A stretch of DNA of 64,000 nucleotides. Origin: Candidatus Diapherotrites archaeon. Lineage in GTDB: Archaea > Iainarchaeota > Iainarchaeia > Iainarchaeales > 1-14-0-10-31-34. Both the position numbers and the translations under genes were made by a program. The stretch lies in NCBI GenBank assembly GCA_040755695.1, contig JBFMAK010000002.1, positions 62,001 through 126,000 on the forward strand. Reading direction: 5' to 3'. Under the pieces are notes generated by a model, which saw nothing but the letters and a program-made list of their open reading frames with translations, ran no database searches and was not told where the DNA came from. Shown here piece after piece: positions 58,590 through 64,000 of the stretch; within the stretch, counting starts at the first letter, position 1; every line of letters starts with the position of its first letter.

Positions 58590-59588
58590 ATGGAAAAAAT
58601 AAACCAGATAAGCCAGCTTAATTCAAGCGAATTATTTGAATCATGCTTCAGGAGGATGCACAAGGTAAGCGTTGGAAGAATCAGAAAGAAAAAAAGGTTT
58701 GTGCTAAAAAGAGAGACAGAGAAAGTAAAGGCTTTTGCTAATTGCCTGAGCGAAAGGCTTTCCTCTTACATTAATTCTTTCCCTCGCTTTGAAGAAGTGC
58801 ATCCATTCTACCAGGAATTAATTGAATTGATCGAAAGCAGGGACGAATACAAGAAAAGCTTAGGGCATTTAAGCAAGCTCAACAAAATCATAAGGAACAT
58901 AAGGACAAAAACAGTCAAGGAAATGCATCACAGCGGAAAAGAGGAGGAAATAATTGCTATTTCAAGGGGATTTTTTGGGAGAATTAATTCACTCAAGAAA
59001 GACTTGGAGAAAGAAACAGCAAAAATGAACAGGATTGCATTTGAATTAAAGGAGTTCCCTTCAATTGAATTTGATGCCCCAACAATAATCCTTGCAGGAA
59101 TCCCTAATGCAGGGAAGACAACAGTCCTGAAAAGGCTTACAGGAGCAAAAGCAAGGATTGCCTCCTGGCCTTTCACTACCCAAAAAATCCAGTTAGGCTA
59201 CTTTACGGAAAGATACTATAGAATCCAAGTAATTGACACCCCGGGCCTGCTTGACAGAGAGGAAAGCAAGAGAAACCCAATAGAAAGAAAAGCCGTTGAC
59301 GCCCTAAAGAATTTGCAGGGAATAATTGCTTTTGTGTTCGACCCAGTGCAACAGAAAGAAGAAGGCATCAAAGCCCAATTGAATTTAATTAGGGAAATCA
59401 AGGCCCACAAAAAAAGGGTTGTTGTACTGATAAACAAGAGCGACATTGCAGGAAGAGAAGAAATAGGCGGGGCAGAAGAAAAAATAAGAGAATTAAAAGA
59501 GGAATTTGCTGTCTGCGGTGAAGGAAGAGAAAAAGAATTAAGGGAATTCATTGTTGCAAAATTAAGGGAAGAAAAACTTATAAAGTGA
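58590..59588 (+). CDS. NOG1-family GTPase (Obg superfamily)
   Basis: A 332-residue protein of the NOG1 type, implicated in large-subunit assembly. An N-terminal helical domain (F-E-S-C-F-R-R-M-H-K-V, about 165 residues) precedes the G domain: G-I-P-N-A-G-K-T-T-V-L-K (G1), F-T-T-Q-K-I (G2 region), D-T-P-G-L-L-D-R (G3) and I-N-K-S-D-I (G4). The archaeal proteins lack the long eukaryotic C-terminus. The start follows the pilin-like gene by 45 bases. Confidence 0.93.
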   Translation: MEKINQISQLNSSELFESCFRRMHKVSVGRIRKKKRFVLKRETEKVKAFANCLSERLSSYINSFPRFEEVHPFYQELIELIESRDEYKKSLGHLSKLNKIIRNIRTKTVKEMHHSGKEEEIIAISRGFFGRINSLKKDLEKETAKMNRIAFELKEFPSIEFDAPTIILAGIPNAGKTTVLKRLTGAKARIASWPFTTQKIQLGYFTERYYRIQVIDTPGLLDREESKRNPIERKAVDALKNLQGIIAFVFDPVQQKEEGIKAQLNLIREIKAHKKRVVVLINKSDIAGREEIGGAEEKIRELKEEFAVCGEGREKELREFIVAKLREEKLIK

Positions 59589-59720
59589 AATTCAATTAGC
59601 CAATATTAGTATAATTACGATTATACAGTTTAGGGATAGAAAAAACAGTTTATGGAGAAAGTTTTTTAAACATTATTATTTTTATAATAATTATTTATTT
59701 AATAATTATTGAGTGGTTAA

Positions 59721-61151
59721 ATGCTTTTTTATAACAGAGAACCGGAATTGAAGGAACTGCATAAAATGAACAACATTGCAGATAATAAGAGTGTATTGTG
59801 TGTCATTACTGGCGTTAGAAGAGTGGGCAAAACTGAGCTGATAAAGAAATTTTTTGCAAACAACAAAGGAGTTTATTTTTATGCTGACTCCACAAAAAAT
59901 TCCCGGCAATTGCTGCAAGATTTTTCCGGCACGCTTATTTCTTCCTTCAATCTCGAGAAATCAATCAAGCCTGCTTCCTGGGAAGACTTTTTAAGAATTC
60001 TTTTTGAGTCAGCCAAAGACAAAAAAGCTGTTGTGGCTTTTGACGAATTCCAGCGCTTCTCAGACATTTTTCCGGGTTTTGTGCAGCAAATGCAAAAATA
60101 TTTTGATTTAAATCAGAACAAATCAAGGCTTTTCTTGATTGTTTCAGGCTCTAGCATTGGCTTGCTGAAAAAAATGTTTTTTGAGCAGAAAGCGCCATTG
60201 TTTGGGAGAACTCACAATATATTGTATTTGAAGCCGTTTTCAATCAAAACCGTACTTAAAATTCTTAAAGATTATGGGATTTCAAATATTGAAAAGCAGA
60301 TTGAATTTTTTGCTTTTTTTGGGGGAATGCCAAAATTCTATGTCTTAATTGGCGATAGGAGAATTAAAAATATTGATCAGGCATTAGAAGAATTGGTTTT
60401 CTCTGATAATGCGCCCTTGCGCAAAGAAGTTCAAAGCATTATAACAGAAGAATTTGGGAAAGAAGTAATATCTTATTACGGGATATTAACTGCGATCGCT
60501 CTAGGCAAAACAAAGGCAAATGAAATTGCAGACTTCATTCAAATAAAGGAAACCTCTTTAACCCCTTATTTTTATGATTTAACTGAATTACTGGAAGCAG
60601 TAAAAAAAGAGGTGCCTGCAGTTGAACCAGAATTCAAAAAAAGCAAGAAAGCAAGGTATTTTCTTAAAGACAATTTTTTCAGGTTCTGGTTCAAGTTCAT
60701 TTACAGAAACAGGAACAAATACGAAATAGGAAATTATGCCCCAATAAAAGAAAACCTCAAAAAAGAATTCAATGCCTTTGTAGGAATAGCTTTCGAAGAA
60801 GTTTGCAAGCAGGCAGTAATAGAACTATCAAAAAAAGACAAATTCTTTTCATTTGACAAAATGGGCAGGTGGTGGCACAAAGACAAAGAAATAGACATCA
60901 TTGCATTAAATGCCAGTTCAAAGAAAATAAATTTTATTGAATGCAAATGGCAGAACAGCAAAATCAAATTAAAAGAATTAATGGAACTAGAAGAAAAAAG
61001 CAGGTTTGTTGAATGGAACAAAAAAAACAGGGTTGAAGGATTCGCTTTTTTTTCAAAGAAAGGCTTTGAACAAAAAGCACTCGATTACACAAAACACAAA
61101 AAAAACTGGAAACTCTACACCATAAAAGACCTAAAAAAAATACTAAAATAA
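59721..61151 (+). CDS. Archaeal P-loop ATPase with DUF234-type nuclease-like C-terminus
   Basis: 476 residues. The Walker A is G-V-R-R-V-G-K-T-E-L-I, with Walker B V-V-A-F-D-E-F-Q-R-F. The arginine-finger region G-S-S-I-G-L-L-K-K, a winged-helix middle (A-D-F-I-Q-I-K-E-T-S-L-T-P-Y) and a C-terminal DUF234-like region (W-W-H-K-D-K-E-I-D-I-I-A, then F-I-E-C-K-W) resembling a PD-(D/E)xK nuclease core follow. The family is common in archaea and of unknown function. It is flanked by an IS200-type element and by A+T-rich sequence with own TATA (59662-59712), pointing to an accessory, mobile gene. Confidence 0.88.
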   Translation: MLFYNREPELKELHKMNNIADNKSVLCVITGVRRVGKTELIKKFFANNKGVYFYADSTKNSRQLLQDFSGTLISSFNLEKSIKPASWEDFLRILFESAKDKKAVVAFDEFQRFSDIFPGFVQQMQKYFDLNQNKSRLFLIVSGSSIGLLKKMFFEQKAPLFGRTHNILYLKPFSIKTVLKILKDYGISNIEKQIEFFAFFGGMPKFYVLIGDRRIKNIDQALEELVFSDNAPLRKEVQSIITEEFGKEVISYYGILTAIALGKTKANEIADFIQIKETSLTPYFYDLTELLEAVKKEVPAVEPEFKKSKKARYFLKDNFFRFWFKFIYRNRNKYEIGNYAPIKENLKKEFNAFVGIAFEEVCKQAVIELSKKDKFFSFDKMGRWWHKDKEIDIIALNASSKKINFIECKWQNSKIKLKELMELEEKSRFVEWNKKNRVEGFAFFSKKGFEQKALDYTKHKKNWKLYTIKDLKKILK

Positions 61152-61563
61152 AACAAAAAGAAAAACACCGCTTGTTAACATAATCATTCATTTTATTCTC
61201 ATCTTTTCCGACTCCATGAAAGTAATAGCTTGGATTCCACAAGCGACCTTTCCAGAAATATTTTTCTCTCAAGTAGGGGAACTCCTGCATTAATATTCTA
61301 CTACTCCTTCCTTTCAATGCTTTCATTACCTGCCATAAAGCATATCTTGGACTCAAATCAAAAACCATATGACAGTGATTATCATCAAAACCCAAAGAAT
61401 CAACAGAAATGTCTTTTTCTTCAAAAACTTGTTGAAAGACTTGCTGACAACGTTTTCTGACTTTCTCATCAGAAAAGATTTCCTGGCAGTATTTCGCCTT
61501 GATTCCAACATGAACCTTTAACTTACCTATGCTGGAACTATAAGTAGGTAAATCGTTAAACAT
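60964..61563 (-). CDS. tnpA: IS200-type (Y1/HUH) transposase TnpA, probably altered at the C-terminus
   Basis: From ATG 61563 the first 130 or so residues are TnpA: H-V-G-I-K-A-K-Y at the start, H-C-H-M-V-F (HUH motif, residues 63-65), F-W-K-G-R-L-W-N-P and the catalytic Tyr in M-N-D-Y-V-N-K (Tyr128). After this the frame runs through hydrophobic Cys/Phe-rich sequence antisense to the ATPase gene and stops at 60964, so the natural C-terminus seems lost or replaced. Single-strand transposition would be the family function; activity is doubtful. Confidence 0.75.
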   Translation of the reverse strand: MFNDLPTYSSSIGKLKVHVGIKAKYCQEIFSDEKVRKRCQQVFQQVFEEKDISVDSLGFDDNHCHMVFDLSPRYALWQVMKALKGRSSRILMQEFPYLREKYFWKGRLWNPSYYFHGVGKDENKMNDYVNKRCFSFCFILVFFLGLLWCRVSSFFCVLCNRVLFVQSLSLKKKRILQPCFFCSIQQTCFFLLVPLILLI

Positions 61564-61640
61564 GTAATCTGCCTCCTGCCGGCGCGCGAAAAAACACGTG
61601 CGCCGACAAGAGGAATAACACCACAAAAAAGAAAAAAAAG
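61145..61640 (-). mobile_element. IS200-type insertion element with end hairpin
   Basis: The gene-free interval between the ATPase stop and UPF0147 (61152-61825) is filled by tnpA and its upstream end. A G+C-rich hairpin, CGGCGCGCG (61580-61588) with CGTGCGCCG (61597-61605), sits 17 bases before the TnpA start, as the left-end hairpins of IS200/IS605 elements do. Exact termini cannot be fixed. Between 61640 and 61825 only inverted repeats (such as 61738-61758) and the UPF0147 leader are visible. Confidence 0.7.
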
Positions 61641-61737
61641 ATTAGGCCACCACAAACCACCATTTAAAAAATGGAGGAATTCGCAAGCTTTAAAACATAA
61701 TGCCTTTTTTGATGTTTTTTTGGGCTGGGGGAAAATT

Positions 61738-61758
61738 GAAATGCTTTTTTAAGCATTT
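61738..61758. repeat. Inverted repeat before UPF0147
   Basis: AAATGCTT (61739-61746) and AAGCATTT (61751-61758 area) form an 8-base-pair stem with a TTTT loop, and T-rich sequence follows. It could terminate leftover IS transcription or regulate the gene at 61826. Nothing more is evident. Confidence 0.5.
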
Positions 61759-61825
61759 TCTTTGCACTAATTTTAATAGGGACTTTTTCTTTTCTTTAAG
61801 GCACCAGGAAAAGGGGGCGGAAAAA

Positions 61826-62110
61826 ATGAAAGGCAAGAAAAGCAAAGACAAAAAAATTGATGTAAGCAATGTAGTCGAATTAATGGAAATAGTAATAAAC
61901 GATACAAGCGTTCCAAGAAACATCAGGAGGGCAGTGGAAGAAGCAAGAGAAAAAGTGAAGGAAGGCAAGGAAGAATCAAGCGTGAACATCAGCTCGGCAA
62001 TTTACGTTTTGGACGACATAAGCAATGACATCAACATGCCTTCGCATACGAGGACAGACATCTGGACCATAATAAGCCAGTTGGAAGCATTAAAGGAGAA
62101 AGCAAAGTGA
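61826..62110 (+). CDS. UPF0147 family protein
   Basis: 94 residues from ATG 61826, preceded by GGGGGCGG. The sequence V-V-E-L-M-E-I-V-I-N-D-T-S-V-P-R-N-I-R-R, then I-Y-V-L-D-D-I-S-N-D-I-N-M-P, matches the UPF0147 family, a small helical archaeal protein of unknown function (about 90 residues). The upstream in-frame extension to 61700 has no support. It lies 9 bases before DP1. Confidence 0.92.
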   Translation: MKGKKSKDKKIDVSNVVELMEIVINDTSVPRNIRRAVEEAREKVKEGKEESSVNISSAIYVLDDISNDINMPSHTRTDIWTIISQLEALKEKAK

Positions 62111-62119
62111 GGTAAACAA

Positions 62120-63676
62120 ATGGAATTAGAAGAAAGAAAAAAAGAGATATTAGGTTTTGCTGAAGAGAACAATCTGGTTTTGGACTCAAAGGCCATGGAA
62201 TTATTAGCCGGAAGGCCGATCGAATACAAGGGCCTGCTGAAGGAACTGGCAGAAGGGAACGCCTTCATTATCTCAAAGGGCATGCTGGAAGAAAAAATCA
62301 AGGAAAGATTCGGCTTAGAGGAAAAGAAAAAAAAAACTTCGTGCAATGCAAGAGAGCTTCAGCCTGACATAAGGCTTATTGAAGAATTGAATGTAACAAG
62401 CAATTCTGTTTCTGAGGGGAAAGTGAAAGACTTTATTGCATACTTTCAGGACAAATTCTTGAGCCTCTCTGAAATGCTCTCAAAAAGGCCTAATTTTAAT
62501 CCAAGGCCTATCAAAAGGCTTAGGACTACAACAAGGAACAATGAAATAGAATTAATTGCAATGGTGAGAGAGAAATGGAAGACTAAAGCAGGAAACATTG
62601 CATTCAGGATTGAAGACTTGGAAGCAGAGTGCGTTGCAGTAATATCAAAAGACAACCTTCAATTGAACAAGGTTGCAGAAACAATATTGTGCGACAATGT
62701 TATTGGAATCAAGGCAATAAAGGCATCAGAGGGAATGATAATAGTAAAAGAACTATTCCAGCCTGAACTGCCCTTAAGGACATTCAAGAAAGCCGAAAGG
62801 GAAGTGAATTTAATTGCAATCTCTGACCTGCACGTGGGAAGCAAGCTTTTCCTAGAGCACTCTTTCTATAAATTCCTTGAATGGCTGAACTGCCAGAACA
62901 TTCCGGAAAAAGAGATTGAAGCAGTAAAAAAAATAAAGTACTTGCTTATACTCGGCGATATTTCGGACGGAATTGGGGTGTACCCAGAACAAATAAACGA
63001 ATTAAACATAAGGAATATTTATGACCAATACAAGAGGTTCGAGCAATTAATGATGGAAGTGCCTGAACACATTGAAGTAATAATGATTCCGGGGCAACAC
63101 GATGCAGTAAGGTTCGCTGACCCCCAGCCTGCAATCCCAGAAGAATTTTTGCCTGAATTATATGAAAAAAAGAATTTTCATTTCCTGAGCAGCCCTGGGT
63201 GGGCTGAAATAGAAGGACTGAAATGCTTGTTATATCACGGTCCTTCGCTGCACGACCTTTACTCAAGCGTGAGCTTTCTGAGCTACAGCAGGCCTCACGA
63301 GGCAATGATTGAATTGCTTAAGAAAAGAGATCTAATGCCCTGCTACGGCATGAAAAGGCCTTATGTTCCAGAAAAAAAAGATTACATGGCAATAAAAGAA
63401 TTGCCTGATTTATTTTTTGAAGGAGACCTGCACCACAATTCTTACGGTGAATACAGGGGCACAATTGTTGTTAGCTGTGGCACCTGGCAGAAGAGAACAG
63501 AATTCCAAGTAAAGCAAGGACATGTTCCAACCCCTGGAATTGCAGTAATGCTTGAACTGAATACTGGAAAAATAATTGAAAAAAGCTTTTACTCTGAGGC
63601 AGCAGGCGAAGGCACAATAGCAGAAGAAATAGAATTAGGAGAAGAAGAAATAGAAAGCGAAGAGGAAAAAGAATGA
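62120..63676 (+). CDS. polB: DNA polymerase D small subunit DP1
   Basis: The 518-residue exonuclease subunit of PolD. After an N-terminal helical domain and an OB fold, the calcineurin-like phosphoesterase domain carries I-S-D-L-H-V-G-S, L-G-D-I-S-D-G-I, P-G-Q-H-D-A-V-R, Y-H-G-P-S-L-H-D and E-G-D-L-H-H-N. The usual G-N-H-D motif is G-Q-H-D here, but the metal-binding His and Asp remain. The C-terminus is acidic. Its stop overlaps the DP2 start (ATGA). Confidence 0.95.
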   Translation: MELEERKKEILGFAEENNLVLDSKAMELLAGRPIEYKGLLKELAEGNAFIISKGMLEEKIKERFGLEEKKKKTSCNARELQPDIRLIEELNVTSNSVSEGKVKDFIAYFQDKFLSLSEMLSKRPNFNPRPIKRLRTTTRNNEIELIAMVREKWKTKAGNIAFRIEDLEAECVAVISKDNLQLNKVAETILCDNVIGIKAIKASEGMIIVKELFQPELPLRTFKKAEREVNLIAISDLHVGSKLFLEHSFYKFLEWLNCQNIPEKEIEAVKKIKYLLILGDISDGIGVYPEQINELNIRNIYDQYKRFEQLMMEVPEHIEVIMIPGQHDAVRFADPQPAIPEEFLPELYEKKNFHFLSSPGWAEIEGLKCLLYHGPSLHDLYSSVSFLSYSRPHEAMIELLKKRDLMPCYGMKRPYVPEKKDYMAIKELPDLFFEGDLHHNSYGEYRGTIVVSCGTWQKRTEFQVKQGHVPTPGIAVMLELNTGKIIEKSFYSEAAGEGTIAEEIELGEEEIESEEEKE

Positions 63677-64000
63677 AAGCAAAAATTAAAGAAACAGAAT
63701 TGCTTGCAAGGGAGGACTTAAAAGAATACTTCAAGGAATTAAAAGAGAAAGTAAAAGAAAGGTTTGAGATAGCCGAAGAAGCAAGGGAAAAAGGATTGGA
63801 TACAGAAGAAAAAGTGGAATGCATTCCTGTGACAGACCTTGCAGAGAGAGCAGAAAGCATTATAGGGCCCAAAGGCTTAGCGCAAAGATACAGGCAATTG
63901 TTCAAGGAACTCAAAGGAGACAGAATGAAGGTGATATTCAAATTATTCAAGGAGATAATAGAAGGAGAATGGTGCAAAATAGAAGATGAAGGAAAAAGAG
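63673..64000 (+). CDS. polC: DNA polymerase D large subunit DP2, 3' end outside the window
   Basis: The first 109 codons are visible. The N-terminus has F-E-I-A-E-E-A-R-E-K-G-L-D, then V-T-D-L-A-E-R-A-E-S-I-I-G-P-K-G-L-A, the typical DP2 start. The catalytic part lies beyond base 64000. PolD is the replicative polymerase of most non-crenarchaeal archaea. The adjacency of DP1 and DP2 is a common order. Confidence 0.93.
   Translation, partial: MKAKIKETELLAREDLKEYFKELKEKVKERFEIAEEAREKGLDTEEKVECIPVTDLAERAESIIGPKGLAQRYRQLFKELKGDRMKVIFKLFKEIIEGEWCKIEDEGKR

Noticed and set aside
59600-59720. Replication-origin-like A+T-rich repeats before the ATPase gene
   Set aside because: The repeats are simple AATAATTATT runs without origin-recognition-box pairs or an adjacent cdc6 gene; a promoter region is enough.
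61700-61825. N-terminal extension of UPF0147 starting at 61700
   Set aside because: It covers the inverted repeat and leader; the family start and GGGGGCGG ribosome-binding site both point to 61826.

Overview
The window is archaeal chromosome, roughly 40% G+C, and almost entirely coding. The evidence is an archaeal ribosomal-protein superoperon (with S4e, L32e, L19e, L34e, L14e, S28e, L24e, S24e, S27ae and S3Ae), RNA polymerase subunits Rpo3, Rpo7 and Rpo10 plus Spt4, aIF1, aIF2-gamma and aIF5B, RNase P protein 1, KEOPS subunits, CDP-archaeol synthase, family D DNA polymerase, and BRE/TATA promoters. PolD argues against Crenarchaeota. Short spacers, many small membrane proteins and an apparently missing Rpo11/RpoK-type gene beside Rpo10 would fit a streamlined DPANN-like or early-branching lineage, but the phylum cannot be fixed from this sequence alone.

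Layout. (1) 1-5.8 kb: an intein-interrupted RtcB RNA ligase, a membrane-anchored gluzincin-like protein with a damaged HExxH motif, and a large repetitive surface protein. (2) 6.0-26.9 kb: the ribosomal superoperon with SecY, an EMC3-like insertase, a Cmk-like protein, Rpo3, an intron-containing tRNA-Leu, Rpo10, S2 and MEMO. (3) 27-40.4 kb: GluRS, L7Ae-S28e-L24e-Ndk, dUTPase, aIF5B, S6e, aIF2-gamma, a PIN protein, Rpo7-Spt4-S24e-S27ae, a CPBP protease, Sua5, PurM and Kae1. (4) 40.5-42.7 kb: a 50-residue SWIB-like protein, a zinc-ribbon protein and small membrane proteins. (5) 42.3-46.8 kb: a bacterial-type GrpE-DnaK-DnaJ operon with an extra unknown gene, facing a divergent HTH regulator. (6) 46.8-58.6 kb: envelope and secretion genes (SppA, CarS, an archaeosortase-like protein, SecD/SecF, a PKD pilin-like protein) around Bud32, S15 and S3Ae. 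(7) 58.6-64 kb: NOG1-type GTPase, an accessory ATPase beside an IS200-type element, UPF0147 and the two PolD subunits.

Most genes are packed head to tail with overlaps of 1-8 bases. The usual ribosome-binding site is GGTGA about 5 bases before the start, and the upstream stop codon often lies inside it. The most unusual points are: a TGA exactly where a conserved PKD tryptophan belongs (58272); a mini-intein at the catalytic cysteine of RtcB with Ser in place of the penultimate His; a near-identical promoter/leader module used twice inside the ribosomal operon; a strongly signalled 50-residue SWIB-like gene; an archaeosortase-like gene with an apparent ATA start next to CarS; and a Cmk-like protein lacking a normal P-loop.
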